From Lantana camara (taxonomy: Eukaryota; Streptophyta; Magnoliopsida; Lamiales; Verbenaceae), in assembly GCA_037501455.1 (NCBI GenBank), contig CM074856.1, forward strand, positions 23,147,001 through 23,211,000: a stretch of 64,000 bases of DNA, in the 5' to 3' direction. The stretch's first letter is position 1; each line of letters starts with the position of its first letter. Position numbers and translations under genes: made by a program. Positions 35,071 to 48,735 of this stretch are shown one piece after another. The notes under the pieces are model-generated. The model saw only the letters and a program-made list of their open reading frames with translations, made no database searches and was not told where the DNA came from.

Positions 35071-35218
35071 CTATGATGCACGGACACTCCTAAAAATATC
35101 ATTTTGCCGTGCCGTGTCGTGTCGGACACCGTGTCCGACACTCCTCACGTGGAAAATTCAAGAAAAAATCCGTATCGCCGTATTCGTGTCGTGTCGTGTC
35201 CGTATCCGTACATCATAG
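35071..35218. mobile_element. Short hAT-like MITE
   Basis: A 148-bp element is flanked by exact 8-mers atattgtc (35063-35070 and 35219-35226). The ends CTATGATGCACGGACAC and GTATCCGTACATCATAG are inverted, and the interior is full of GTGTCGTGTC/CCGTGTCC motifs. It is far too short to encode anything. Confidence 0.85.
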
Positions 35219-35289
35219 ATATTGTCATAACACGTCTATATCTGTATATATATATATTATAAACATAGGAGTTGAATTTTGGATTTCTT

Positions 35290-35590
35290 GAAATTTATTG
35301 ATGTTGGAAATATAAAATGGGTTGCCCATGGGGCTGATTCGAAACCCATATAGATAAATGGGTTGGTGGGAGAGTTTGAATTTGAAGGGGAAGTTATTCC
35401 AACTTCCGTCAAATAAATAGAGAGAAATCTCTCTCTCCCTCCATAAGACAATCCAGAACATATCCAGAACACAATCAACACAGAAATCCCACATCACGAT
35501 ATACAGAAATTCTTGTGAGAGAATAGTGTGGAATTCTCTATTCACCGTATTCAAAGCACTTAAGTTGTGGAATTAAGTAAGTTTAAATCT
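35290..35590 (+). mobile_element. Probable Copia LTR fragment
   Basis: The order GGGTTCGAAACCCATATAG-like block, GAGAGAAATCTCTCTCTCCC and TTCTTGTGAGAGAATAGTGT resembles the R/U5 end of plant Copia LTRs. The ends are not defined and no coding part is attached. Reverse-strand open frames here have no recognisable protein similarity. Confidence 0.35.
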
Positions 35591-36786
35591 TCAATTGATC
35601 CTCTCAAATACTCTCACTGTACATCTTTTAATAAAATATAATTAAGGGTAATTCTAAAAAATATAAATTGGATATATAAATATTCTTTCAAATACGTCTC
35701 ATTCTAATCAAACTCTCTTTAACTCTATCTAATTATAATCGAACTATAATTTTATAAATTTTTGTCTAATTATAAAATAATAAATAATTCTAATTATTAC
35801 TAAATAAGTTGGGGGGGGGGGGGGGAGGGGGACTGTTTATAATTCTATAGCCTTTCAATAAACAATCTAATGTAATTTTAATTATGTATAACTTTCCTTT
35901 AATTCTAACCATATTAAAATTTAGACAAAGTACATAATAAATACACAAACATTATATATTTTATAAAAAAATGATTTATATAAAATATCTTTTAATAAAA
36001 TAATTCAAATGTAAAATATTTTTCAATAAAATCATTTTTTTTAAATATAAATAAGTGTGTATTACTTTATCAACACCCATTAATTCTAATCATGTTATAA
36101 TTCTATAGTCTATTTAAGTAACAAGATTATATAATTATAATATAACATTTTCATTGTAAATCAAGCCACCGTTAAATAATAAATAAACTATAATCTTTTA
36201 AGCATATGAAATCTATAATTGTTCAATTGTTGATCAAAGTTGTTGTGATATGGTTTGAGAGAAATAATGTTAATGTACCTTATAAACAAAATATTATAGT
36301 TTATACACACTCAAGACAGTGACACTAAATAAAGCATTATTATAGATGTTACGATCATTTGTAATATCTATTACTTTTTCCAAAGTGGTGAGAGGGAATG
36401 ACATCAAAATATTAAAAAATTATATAATAAGAAAATTCAGTCAATCTTAATCACCAAAAAAGTAGAACAAGATACGTACATTCTATTACACTAAGTCAGT
36501 TACATTGAGTTACTAAAATATATGATACATATATAATTTGTTGATGTTCTACCCCCCAATCATGCATGTTTAAAATTATATATATAGAATATTCATTAAT
36601 TTTTTTGTGCATGAGGATGATAACAAACCAATTGTTCCAAGAGGAAACTAGAGGAACTAAAGTTGAGAAAAGAATTGTTCTCTCTACATCATTTATTGGA
36701 TGTCCAAGAGATAAGCGATAACAGATATATGTGGATGTCTTGGTGTTAGTGCAGATTTGGAAATAAGATATTTCATCACAATGACT
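35591..36786. other. AT-rich intergenic sequence with a G15 tract
   Basis: No gene seen. A run of 15 G followed by AGGGGG lies at 35811-35831, unusual in this A/T-rich context. Confidence 0.4.
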
Positions 36787-39341
36787 TGTCACGCCCTGTT
36801 CGTTCGTCTGTATAGGTTAATGCACGTGTGAGTTTAATTTCCGTATTTGTCTTTATTTTCATACTTTAATTTGTTAATATTCATGATATATGCTCTTTAT
36901 TTGATATTTATATGAAATTATTTGATTTAAATGTCAAAATACGCCTAAGTGTTTATATGAATTTGAATTCTTGTAATATGTGAATTTATTTGATATGGAT
37001 TTAAATTCCTAACATGCTATGAATTTAATTGAATTATATATATTGGACTTGATTGCATGATTTTTAAAAAGTTTTAGGGCTTAATTGAAAATAGGCTTTG
37101 GGCCTATTTGACACTTTTTGAAAGTTTAGTGATCTATTTGAAATAGGACCCCTTAAGCTATTTTATTCTATATCTTGAGTTAGGGAACTCGGATTCGAGA
37201 TCCGTCTTCGCCGTTGGACTTGTTTCAATGATTCAGATCCAATGGAATTAACCTCATAATTTTTTGGTGTCGTTTGAACCTCGGACGAAGCTATTTTCTA
37301 CCCTTTTGACCTGGAATTCAAGAAATGGCTCTACCTTGACTTTTGGATCTGATTTTAAGCCAATTTTTGTACCATCTCCTTCCCATTTCTTCCACTTTTC
37401 ATCGAATTTCAGCAGGTAAAGGAGCAAGGAAGAGAGAACATACTATTCACCTTCTTCATCATCAAGTTTTGCTCAAGATATCTTAGCTCCTTTTGATCCT
37501 CAACGATCCAAGGTAAGATTCGTGTTCCTCGTGATTCATGCTTCATTTTAAGCTCCATTTTATGTCTTTTATTTGAGGTTTTATCCATGAGTGAAGAGAT
37601 GGATGAATAGTTAAGTTTTCATCAAAGTTTTGAATAAATGCTCTATAGGTGCTTATTTTGAGTTTTAAAGCATGAAATGAATTCATTCAAGCTTCTATAT
37701 CTTGTTTCCTTATATTAAATTCATGGTAGTTGAGTATATTAACTTGTTCCATTAATGCTCTTGAGAATATGAATGAGAAATGGTTGATTTTGTGCAAGAT
37801 ATGAACTGCATACATGGCTTCTATGTTGCTGCGTGAGTTATGCCAGTTTTATGGTGTTTTTAGCATGATATTTGCATGGAATATGGCCTGAATTGTTTAC
37901 TATATTGTTGCCCTGTTATAGCTTGTTGTTGCCCTACATATTCCAGCCTCGAACAACCTTGCTGCTATTTTTTTTTCCCGCTACAAGCCTCTCCCCGGAC
38001 AGGGAGATTTTGTGAAGAAAGTGTCCCCAAGTGGGGACGCTTAGGCAGAATGTTTCTGCAGCCCTTCCCCGGGCGGGGACTTTTTGTGAGGGAAAGTTCC
38101 CGGGGGGGAGGGGGGACTTCATGCAGGGGTTTCGAACTTTTGTTACTCGTTTTCCTTCGTTTGTATGGCCTTTTCCCACCCCGTACTTGCTCCTAAGATG
38201 TGATTTGTTGCATTATGCTATGGTATGGTTTATGAATGTCTACTTATGACTTTTTGTGGGATTCTAATGCATGAATTATGACTCGTTATGTTGTTAACAT
38301 ATTGAATTATGTGTTAAGTGTATCGTATTAAGTTTATGGATTCATTTGATATGTTATTTGCAAAATATGATCATGAATGACCTAAGTGTTGCATTCTTAC
38401 ATCTCATGTGCATATGTTGCATTCATATGCATTGCCGAACGTCTATTTGGTACATAATTGAGTCTAAGTCTTGGGTTTTGTGTTTGTTTGACTTAGAGGA
38501 GGTTCCCGTTGACATTGTTGAGCCCGAGACTTAGGTTACGGAGGTCGGCACACACGTATCTTTTGTTCTTTATGTATAAGGTGAGGTTTAGGAAATTTCT
38601 TTTAGTTAAATGACCTAAAACCCCTATGTGCTCGTCTTTCTAGCCCGCATGTGACTATATATTATATATATAGTTAGATATGTGTTGAATATGATACATT
38701 ATGATCTTATGAATACCTTCAGATTTTGAAATTACGTATATGAGCGTATGTAAGCTTGATTTTGAAAACCGTTGTTAGGAATAGTGCCCTTAAAGTAGCA
38801 TTTGTGCTTTATTATTTCCTTGTAAAATCATAAACAATCTTTGAATAATAAACGAGATGATTTTGTTCATAGGCAATCACTTGTTTATGTGCTTATTTAT
38901 GTCTGTTTGGGTTTGACCATGTTTTGCATGTTTTGAACTCCCCTAATCCGACGAGGTCGTTAAGAACTTTGCCCTTGTGAGAACGGCAGATGAAACAAGT
39001 TCTTAACTTCATAGGCGAGGATTAGAAACTTCACCAAGTCGATGAGTCCGACCGATAGTGAGAGTGTGGACTTTGACTCTGTTGAGACTTGCTTATGTGA
39101 TTATGTCCTTATTGAAGGACCACTCGGTTTCATGGAGTAATAAGTGCATACGATGATGCGTTCATAATACATAAGGGTGATCGTTACAAGAACTTCACCA
39201 CTGAGATGTCCCGCGTGAGAACATTCCTAAATGGGAAAGGAAGTCTCCTAGAAACTTCCAGATTAGGAAATATCTCACAGGTCAATGACGTGATTAATAA
39301 TCCTTTGACTTGAGATTGTGTAATGTCTCATATGAGCTAAC

Positions 39342-41194
39342 TATTAGGAATAGTACCCGGAAAGTCGATGTAATAGTTTGCTTAGTGCTTTTCCTTTTGT
39401 AAATCACATACAATCTTTAAATAATAAACGAACCAAGACAACACTTCTTTATATGCTCTTGTCTGACATGTATAAGAACTCCCCTAATCAATGTAACTTA
39501 TAGGACTCAACCATTTAGGTAAATGTTTCATGAGACGAGCCCTAAATCACTTAAGTCATGATTAGAAATCCCTCCAAGCCGATGAGTCCAAAAGACAGTG
39601 GGAGTGTCGATATGACTCGTTCGAGGCTTGCTCGTGTGATCAAGCCCTTAAAAAGGACCATCTTTTTTCATGGGGTGCAAAGTGTATTGATTGATACGTG
39701 TGTGATACATGGGGGTGCTTATTTATTCTAAGTAGGTACACTGAGGTGTCCCGTGTGAGAAGATTCCTAAATGGGAAAGGAAGTTTCTATTTCTGGAAAT
39801 AGAAACTTCCAGATTAGGAAATATCTCACGAGTCATTGATGTGATTAAGTAGCCCTTAGACTTGAGATTCCATCGGTGCTTTGTGGGCTAACTTTGCAAT
39901 CTTAGGTATAACCTTTAAAGGTGTTGCCTTAGACAACTGATTCAAAGCTTGTGCTGGGGATGCATAAGTGGCACATGAAAGCATATAAGAATCGATAAAG
40001 GACCTACACTTGCATTAGCAAGTTGATCTCTTATTGTGTTAAGTCATTCATATGTCATAATGGAGTCCTTGGCCAAGGCAGTGGATCGAGATCAAGAAAT
40101 GGGTTTCTTGGATCGAGAGCAAATGGATATGAAATGCACTTATCTTTAAGATCGAGATTATTAGGGTTCTAATTATTCCCTTGCCCTATATCTTGATTGA
40201 GAGATGGGATGTAGGAGGATTGTATCTCACATATGTCAATGAGTTAAAAGTTCTTTCGAATTGAGATGTTCTAATTCAGCTAGGGGTTACACACCTGTTG
40301 CTAGACTATGGTAGTGTGATCTGTGGACTGATTAATTAATTATGAATTAATTAATTAGGGTCACTGCTAATTGAATTAAGAACCTAGAGGGTCACACACA
40401 ACAACCCGGTCACGTGGGTTAAGGCTTAAATCGATTAAACAAGTTGATCGAACCAATAAGAGATTGGTGGGGACCACACGTGTGAATCACACGTGTGGGA
40501 CACGTGTCCTAGGCGTGACATGTGTCACATCAATGTGGTAACTAAATAATTACTGCTTGATTAATTATTTAATGGACTTTAATTTAATTATGAATTAATA
40601 TTAAAGTTCTATTTTGGAGAAATCAAGTCTAATAAATAATTAATTATGAATTAATTAATTATTAGCTTTAAGTTATTTATGAATAAATAAAATTAATTAA
40701 AATATCTAAGAGGGTTAGATATTATATTCTTGCTTGACAAGTTGGTCAAAAGGAGACTTTTGGTCAAAGTAAGAGTCTTTCTCTCCAAGCAAGAAATCCC
40801 TTAGCCAAAATTCGAACCCCTTATGCTATAAATAAGAGGGGTTCGAACCCCATAAAGGATGATAGACAATCTCCTTCTCCAAATTACTACACATTGAACC
40901 CTAAAGACTAAACACCAAATATAGAACTAGCATCCTCCCTGTTTGGATCGTGATCAAGGTTGGTGGACTATTTCTCTAGAGGGCTACTTTCGTGGAGTCT
41001 TGAAAGATTCGAAGAAGCTTGGGGACTCACCACTTGAAGAGCGTTTGTGGGCGGCTCAAACGTGTTAAGAAAGCATCGATCTAAGTGAGTTTCTTAGAAC
41101 CCTACGAATTGGGAATAAGAATTGAAAGATTCGATCTTCTTTTGGGAATTTTTTTTTAAAATTCCGCTGCGTTACTGTTTTGTTTTTCCCAACA
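39342..41194 (+). repeat. 5' LTR of the nested Copia element
   Basis: 1853 bp, ending TTTTTCCCAACA. It has an ACGT cluster with CACACGTGTG repeats (40474-40530), a TATA-like CTATAAATAAG (40825-40835) and a GGGGTTCGAACCCC palindrome (40838-40851). Confidence 0.9.
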
Positions 41195-41196
41195 AG

Positions 41197-41210
41197 TGGT
41201 ATCAGAGCCA
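41197..41210 (+). promoter_or_regulatory. Primer-binding site of the Copia element
   Basis: TGGTATCAGAGCC lies two bases after the 5' LTR and is complementary to the 3' end of plant initiator tRNA-Met, the usual minus-strand primer. Confidence 0.92.
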
Positions 41211-41710
41211 CCTTGCAAGGATTATTTCTGATTCGTCTCTTTATTCTGAATTTGGTAGAAATTCTTAGATTTAGATGCAATTGAGTATTCATGAGTTTTT
41301 TAGAAATCTAAGAAAAATTGAATCTGTGTTTTTCCTAAAATTTCTGAAAAATGCTTTCTAAATTTTTTTGATTAAAACTGTTTTGAATCAAATTGAATTA
41401 AATCGTGTTTTAATTTTATGGATTGATTTGGTTTTGAAACTGAAAATACAAAACACAAAATCACGTTACGAAAACGCGAACCTAGGCGTGCTAGGGCGTC
41501 GCACGCCCAGGCCTGCACCACCGCCCCACAGCAGTCCCGCAACCGCGCGGGACTGTCCGTTCATCCTCGTGCAACCGTGCGGGAGCAGTCCCAGCCATGC
41601 CGAGGCACGCCCGCCTAGCGACTCCCGCAACCGTGTGGGAGTCCTAGCCCATCACCTCCCGCATCCACGTGGGAACGTGTCCGCCCAGTGCAGCCCTGGC
41701 CCGGTCAGCT

Positions 41711-43047
41711 TGTTGTTGTGTTTCACTCAAGTTAAAACCAATCGTGCAAGTGTACACTAACATACGCGTAGCACAATAGGATCGAACCCACAGGGAAGAG
41801 AAATCAATCACTACTCTATATCCTTCTCTAATCTAAAGACCAAACGAAAAGCAATTGTTGTTGTTATATATAAATCTACTAAAACAGAGACTACAAATTA
41901 ACCAGAAATAAACACAATTAATACTAAAACACACGGATTAACTCAGTAAACTAAACAGGTAGGGGAAAAGTAATGAATCATACAATCAAAAGCTGATATG
42001 ATACTCGCCTGACAATTGTAATTCTACAACCTAGTCACTTATATTTGTATTACCCTCTCTCAAGGTGTAACCAAGTGCTTAATTAGTGTTCAATGTTGCT
42101 CTCGCAATCACCAATAGTTAATTAAACCATAGGAACAAGACTAGTGCAATTCAATATTCTAGGCTTGGCATGGAATAAGATTACTGTTGTATAAGCTAGG
42201 ATCAAATCTCTTTGTACCCTACAACTTGCAAGTTGTGAAAAGATCTATAGGCAATTATGACACATGCTAAGGGTGATCAGGCCATCGCAAGTCAATTCAA
42301 ACCTGTTTTCAAACTAAGAATTAACACAAGTCATTCAAGCATCTTATCAAACATCTATCATGCAATCATCATCACTCCCCCTAGCCCTAGAGAATTAGCT
42401 ACTCATAATTAAAACAAAACTCATAAAACTAAAGAAAATTGCATTAAAATAATTCATAGTCATCAAATCTAAACAAAGTTTCAAAAATAAAAGCATAAAC
42501 ATTCAGTAATATCTAAAAACGAATCTAACATACGAAAACTAATCAAAACTAAACTTAAAGAAATTAGTTTGTAAATTAAAGGAACAATAAAACCAAAGAT
42601 CGTTCTAAGAATTCAATCCTCTCGTCTTCTTGAATTCTCTGGAAAATCTCTGAAACTCCTTGTCTTCTCTCCAAAACCCTAGGTCTTGCCTTGGAAGAAA
42701 AAGCTCTCCGAAAAAGACTCCAACAAACGCACTAATATAGCAGCCTAAAGAATTTTCTCGCCGCCCTAGGTAACGGGCGTTACCTCTCCATATACATTTG
42801 TTGTTAACGCCCGTTACTGCTTGAAATCGCCATAACGTTTTTATTAGTGGTAACGCTTTCCTTCTGCACAGGGTAACGGGTGTTACCACATTTCCTTCCA
42901 AAATGCGTTAAATTGCTTCGCTTCGCCGTTTCTCAACTCCTACTCTAAAATCACCTAAACGGAGCAAACTAAACACATAAACGCATCAAACGACACCAAA
43001 AATATGATCTAATTACGCTCAAAATTATGCAATTTCTACACACAACA
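41711..43047 (-). mobile_element. Solo LTR inserted in the Copia leader
   Basis: A 1337-bp block starts TGTTGTTGTGTTTCACTC and ends CTACACACAACA. Flanking 5-mers cagct (41706-41710) and tagct (43048-43052) differ at one base. GC-rich Copia leader sequence continues on both sides. On the reverse strand its end carries GGGTTCGATCCTATTGTG, a feature I associate with Tat/Ogre-type Gypsy LTRs; the superfamily and therefore the strand are tentative. The reverse open frame at 42605-42901 has no recognisable similarity. Confidence 0.7.
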
Positions 43048-43052
43048 TAGCT

Positions 43053-44843
43053 ACGCGCACAACGTGCGAGAAGGCGCGCGCCGTGTGCGCGTATGCCGGC
43101 ACGCTACTCCTGGCGTGCGCGCGGGCTCTGGCACGACGCATCCTAGGCAGGTGGGTGGGCAGGGCCGGCTGTCCCTTTTGTGGTGCGTTTTCGATTTTCG
43201 TATTTAGTCCAATCCGATCCCGATTTAATTTTTCTTTTAAAATCTGTTTTATTAAAATTAATGTTATTTTTGAAATAACTTTAAAATTGGGATTTTTATG
43301 ATTACAACGGATTTAATTTTTGGAAAAAATTACACTTTTTTTATTTTTGAAGTAATGGAGAGATAAAATTATTAATTTTCAGAAATTAATTGAAATTTAT
43401 TGATTTAATATTTCTTGGATAGTTGGAAAAGGCTCAAGAACAAGAATTACATCTAAGTCATGTTTTAAGTCATTAGGACTTAAAGCGAGAATTTTACTTT
43501 ATGGGTAAATTTAAATTCTTGCAATTTATGCATGTTAGGTGATCATGGGTTTTAGTTTTGTGATGTTTTAATTTATGCACATGGATGGTTTAATTGGGGT
43601 TGGAGCCCCATATTTGCGTTTTTCAATTGGGGTCGGTGCCCCACTTATATGCGTACTTTTATGTGTTTAGTATGTGGCTTTCCATATTACTGTTTTATTA
43701 AGGTCAGGGTATGCCTCGTGTATTTATCTATAACCAATATGAAGATTGAGCCATATTACTTTATGCAAAGAGAGTAGACTATAGGAAAGTGAGGTTTTCT
43801 ATTTTACTTTGAAGATTTGCACCCATGGAGTAAGATGGATCCACACAATAAGTAACATGGAGGCCATAAAGTGAAGACCCCTCAAATTGTTAGGGAGGGT
43901 TTCTATTATTGTAATAGATAGGGCATCGTTTTATTTCCAATTTCCTTATGTGATTTGAACTGTTTTATGTGGCATGTATGTTAGAACTTGTGATTATGGA
44001 GTGGCTCCCACATATCACGCATAAGATAGGTAGAACCCATGATCATCACATGTTAGTATCATGCTAGGACATGTTATCTGCTATGTGCTTGTGTGAAATG
44101 CATTTAAGTTGTACTTGCATTAATCAAGACTAATTAAAATGGATAACATATATGTTGGTGAGGTCGAACCGGACAACTCTCCGATTAAATCGAAAATTCC
44201 CTTAAAAATATTAAGCTAATTTCGAGAAATAGGTGTTTAATTTGAGGTGCAAACTTTAAATTAAATTCTTAACATTCCATCAACAGGATTTAAGTTTAAT
44301 AGGAGAAGCTAGTTGTCGTCCATGAGTCGTGGCGTGACTATGTGAAACCTATTAGTCCTTAGTTTCCTAATTGATCATCTTAATGATCAATATTTCGAGA
44401 TTAATTTTAGGGAGGATGATGGTCGCGAGTCGTGGATCGTTCGAACTAAGTCTTAATCAAGATCTTATGATTGATGGGTCTAGCTTAACACCTAAGTAAA
44501 TGTGGATGTCGCACGAGTCGTGGGTCCATATTGAAAGATAGGTGATGCAAAAACATTACTAAGAATTCCACAGTGTTGGAATTGGTAAGTTGTACCTACC
44601 TTAGGCTTTATTTAGAATGGCCATGAGTCGTGGGTTCGAGATAAAGTGCTTAGGATCTTAGTGCCCATTGGGATAACAAGTATCCTCTAAGATCTTTAGG
44701 AAATTATAGATCTTTTAAAAACAATGGGAGAAACATAGATTAAAGATCTAATCTCATGTATATCGTTATTATTCAGCATGCTCACTTAGTTCTCTGTTTT
44801 TCCATTTAGGTCGCAGATTCTGTGATTCTCTACGTGTTTTGAA
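43053..44843 (+). other. Copia leader region before gag
   Basis: Non-coding leader between the solo LTR and the gag start. It begins with a very GC-rich stretch (to about 43180). The 9-mer GAGTCGTGG occurs four times (44324, 44427, 44515, 44625), about 100 bp apart. Paired GGGGT...GCCCC motifs occur at 43597-43655. Confidence 0.55.
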
Positions 44844-45660
44844 ATGGCAACCAAAAACCCTCTAGTATCGATCCTCGAGTCAAACAAGCTGACTTGTCCC
44901 AACTATTCTGATTGACTTAGGAATCTAAAATTCGTTCTAGATTCCAAAAAGAGAACTTATGTTCTCTACGAGGCGTAGCCCGTTCCCGAAGGGGAAGCTC
45001 CGACCCAGGCTGAGCTGGACGCTATCCAGAAGTGGAAGGATGATAATCTCTAAGCCCGTTGTCTCATGCTTGCTAACATGTCTCCAGACATGCAAAGACA
45101 ACATGAGTCCGTGGAATTCGCTTGGGAGATTTACGACCATTTAGAGCAACTTTATCGCCCTCATGAGCGTGGTATAACATCTCAAAAGAATTGTTCTATT
45201 TGAGAATGAGGGAAGGTACAAGTGTCCATGAATATGGAATCAAGTTTCTAGCTCTTACTGAAAAACTTGCTTCCAAGGACATGCCACTGAGAGATGAGCT
45301 TTCAGTGGATTTGTTGCTAGCCTCGCTCCCACCATCATTCAACCCCTTTGTCCTTAACTTCAACATGAATGATGCAAAAGCTACTGTAGCTGAGCTGATT
45401 AGTCAGCTTGTGACTGTTGAAAGCACGATAAAAAAGAATAATAAGGTTATGATGGTCACGGCTCCATCTTCTTCTAAGCCTTCTAAAGGCAGGGCAAGAA
45501 AGCCCAAAAGAAGAAGAAATCCCTTAGGCCCAATGGCGGCATCAAGAAGGAAAAAGCCCAAAAGAAGAAACGTGATCAGAAAGAGGACGTTTGCTTCCTT
45601 TGTGGCAAATCGGGGCATTGGAGGAGAAACTGCCAAGAGTACAAGGCTACTCTGAACAAA
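44844..45660 (+). pseudogene. Copia gag, broken
   Basis: The reading starts MATKNPLVSILESNKLTCPN at 44844, has at least three stops in the next 220 bases and changes frame by 45191. There it continues REGTSVHEYGIKFLALTEKL and LLLASLPPSFNPFVLNF, the UBN2-type gag body. A Lys/Arg-rich tail and a CCHC knuckle (CFLCGKSGHWRRNC, about 45590-45633) follow. Gag packages element RNA in cytoplasmic particles. Confidence 0.85.
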
Positions 45661-46710
45661 GGTATGTTTCTTGTTGAAGTAAATCTTTCTATTAATTCTA
45701 ACTCTTGGGTACTTGATATGGGTTGTGGTTCTCATATTTGTAATGATGTACATATGCTAAGTGAGGTTCGATAGCTCAAAGAAGGAGAATGTGTCTTGAA
45801 GATTGGAGATGACTCAACCGTTGAGGCTCAAGCTTTAGGCACAATTAGATTAGATTTAGGTCGTTTTGAGTTAGTTTTTAAAGTCCTTTATGTACCAGAC
45901 ATTATTCGTAAAATAATTTCAATTCCAATACTTGATTGCGAAGGCTATGAAATTAATATTAAGAATGGTAATTTTTTCCTTAAAAAGGATGATTTTTCAA
46001 TACATCTTGGTACATTAAACAATGGACTTTATCTAACCCAAAACACCAATATTTTGAATATAAAACGAGAAACAAAACGTAAGAGAGATGACGAAGTCTC
46101 AACATCTTTATGGCACACTAGATTAGGACATATTTCCAAGAATAGAATTAGCAAATTAACTACCTTAGGGACATTATCTGAAAATGACCTTAAACTGTTA
46201 ACTTCTTGTGAATCCTGTCTCAAAGGAAAATGTCCAAAACTCTTTTTAAATGGAGTGTTGATCGAGCCACTAAGACCTTGGATTTGATCCATACTGATGT
46301 TTGTGGACCGAGTAGTGTAAGCACACGAAACAATCATCAGTACTTCATAACCTTTACTGATGATTTTAGTCGTTATGGTTATGTGTACTTAATGAAGGAC
46401 AAATATGAGGCTTTTGAGAAATTCTTAAAATTTCAAAAGGAGGTTAAGAACCAAACTGGTCACAAGATCAAGACACTTCGATCTGATCGAGGTGGCGAGT
46501 ATCTTAGTGAAGAATTCCTTAGTCATCTCAGAGATAATGAAATAATCTCTCAGTGGACTCCTCAGCTTAATGGAGTTTCTGAGAAAAGGAATCGAACCCT
46601 ACTTGATATGGTTCGTTCCATGATGAGTTTCACTGACTTACCACCTTCTTTCTGGGATTATGCTCTAGAAAGTTCAACTAGGAATTTTGAATCTTGTTCC
46701 TTCTAAGTCA
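45660..46710 (+). pseudogene. Copia protease and integrase, broken
   Basis: The protease site reads SWVLDMGCGSHIC (about 45700-45738); the usual D-T/S-G is D-M-G here, as an ACG-to-ATG change would give. The integrase zinc region has LWHTRLGHIS and CESCLKGK (to about 46230). A frame change leads to the catalytic core with HTDVCG (about 46292), RSDRGGEY (about 46483) and NGVSEKRNRT (about 46571), so the D, D and E residues survive. The core frame (from 46230) ends at 46706. Confidence 0.88.
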
Positions 46711-48734
46711 GTCCCTAAAACGCCCTATGAAATGTGGCATGGTAAAATCCCCAGTTATTCTTACTTAAGAATTTGGGGTTGTCCTTCTTATGTGAAGAGG
46801 ATAGTGGGAGATAAGTTAGAAGCTCGTTCTAACTTATGCTACTTTGTTGGCTTTCCTAAGGAATCCATAGGATACTATTTCTATGATCAAGATGAACAAA
46901 AGGTGTTTGTTTCAAGAAATGCAACTTTTCTTGAGGAATCGTTCCTTGAAGAAAAGAAAGGCAAGATCACAGAACTCGAAGAAATTCGGACATTCCCACA
47001 CCATACGTGCAAGAGATATCTCAGTCTGCTTCCCAACAACCAATCACGAACTTCGATATACATGAAAATCCTCGTATAAGGTGTTTTGAACGCATTCCTA
47101 GATAGCCTGAGAGATGGTATAGTTTTCTCTATGATATCTCTCAAGAGGATAATGATCCTCTAACATATGAGGAGGCACTGTCAGACTCAGATTCTAAATA
47201 GTGGAAACAAGCCATGAAATCCGAAATGGACTCCATGTACTCCAACCAAATTTGGACCTTGGTAGATTTGCCTGATGGGGTAAAACCTATAGGGTGCAAA
47301 TGGATCTTTAAGAGAAAGTTTGGAGTAGATGGAAACGTTGCAGCCTATAAGGTAAAACTTGTTGCCAAAGGGTTCACTCAAAGGCCTGACGTGAACTTTG
47401 ATGAAACTTTTTCACCGGTTGCAATGCAAAAATCTATTTGGATCATGCTTGCCATAGCTGCGTATTATGACTACGAGATATGGTAAATGGATGTGAAAAT
47501 TGTCTTTCTCAATGGAGACATCAATAAAGACATTTATATGGATCAACCCATAGGTTTCACATTCAGTGGGAGTGAGCAAAAGGTTTGCAAACTCCAAAGA
47601 TCAATCTACAGATTGAAACAGGCTTCTAGGAATTGAAACATTCGTTTTGATGAAGCAGTCAAAGCGTTTGGCTTCGTTCAAAATTCGAATGAGTCCTGCG
47701 TGTATAGAAAGGAATTGGAAACTTTAGTGCAATTCTTGGTACTTTATGTTGATGACATTCTTCTAATTGGGAATTCGAAGGATGGCATGAAAGTTACCAA
47801 GTCTTGGTTATCGAACCAATTCGAGGTGAAAGATCTTGGTGATGCATCTTACATTCTCGGTATTAAGATCTATAGGGATAGATTTAAGAGATTAATGGGA
47901 CTATCACAATGGATGTACATAGACAAATTGCTGAAACGATTCAGCATGGAGGATACGAAGAATAGGATTCTTCCTATGAGTGTAGGAATGTGTCTTTCTA
48001 AGAAGATGTGTCCTAAGACAAACCTTGAGAAGGAAAGAATGACTCATGTGCCTTATGCCTCGGTAATAGACAACATAATGTATGCAATGCTATATACTCG
48101 ATCGGATGTGGCTTATGCACTTAGTGTTACGAGCCGTTTCCAATCTGACCCGGGAGAAGGTCACTGGACTTCCGTGAAGAACATCCTAAAGTACTTGCGA
48201 AGTACTAAGGATTTATTCTTAGTATACGGAGGACAGAAAGATCTAATCGTCGAAGGATACTACGATGCAAGCTTTGCATTTGACTTAGATGATTTTAAGT
48301 CAATGTCAGGATACATTTTCTGCCTTAACGGTGGAGCAGTGAGTTGGAAAAGTTCCAAGCAAACAACCACTGCAGATTCGACCACTGAGGCCGAATACTT
48401 AGCTGCAAACAATGCAGCTAAGAAAGGTGTTTGGATTAGAAACTTCATTCAAGATTTGAATGTCGTTCCTAGCATGAAAGACCCCATTATTGTGTTTTGT
48501 GACAATAATGGAGCGGTTGCTCAAGCAAGAGAACCAAGATCTCACCAACGGACCAAACACATTATTAGGAAGTATCACCTAATCCGTGATATCATCAAAT
48601 GAGGTGATGTGCAAATAGAGAGGGTCGCACCAGCAGAGAACGTGGCAGATCCACTTACTAAACCACTTATTCGAGAAGCTTTCAAAGGTTATCTTGCGAA
48701 GATGGGACTTAGATTAGCTCATGAGTGGCTTTGA
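46687..48734 (+). pseudogene. Copia integrase tail, reverse transcriptase and RNase H, broken
   Basis: The frame 46687-47079 reads TPYEMWHGKIPSYSYLRIWG, the integrase C-terminal part. RT begins near 47214 with IWTLVDLPDGVKPIGCKWIF. It has stops at 47484 and 47634 (a TGG and a further codon lost) and reaches the catalytic YVDD near 47746. RNase H follows with GYYDASFAFDLDDFKSMSGY and TTEAEYLAANN. One more stop at 48600 precedes the terminal stretch RVAPAENVADPLTKPL, ending TGA at 48732-48734. Confidence 0.92.
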
Positions 48735-48735
48735 C

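Noticed and set aside
35225..35554. Reverse open frame of 109 codons
   Set aside because: It covers a MITE edge and a probable LTR fragment; no protein similarity.
37876..38249. Overlapping open frames near GC-rich palindromes
   Set aside because: They lie inside a Gypsy LTR, overlap each other on both strands and match nothing I know.
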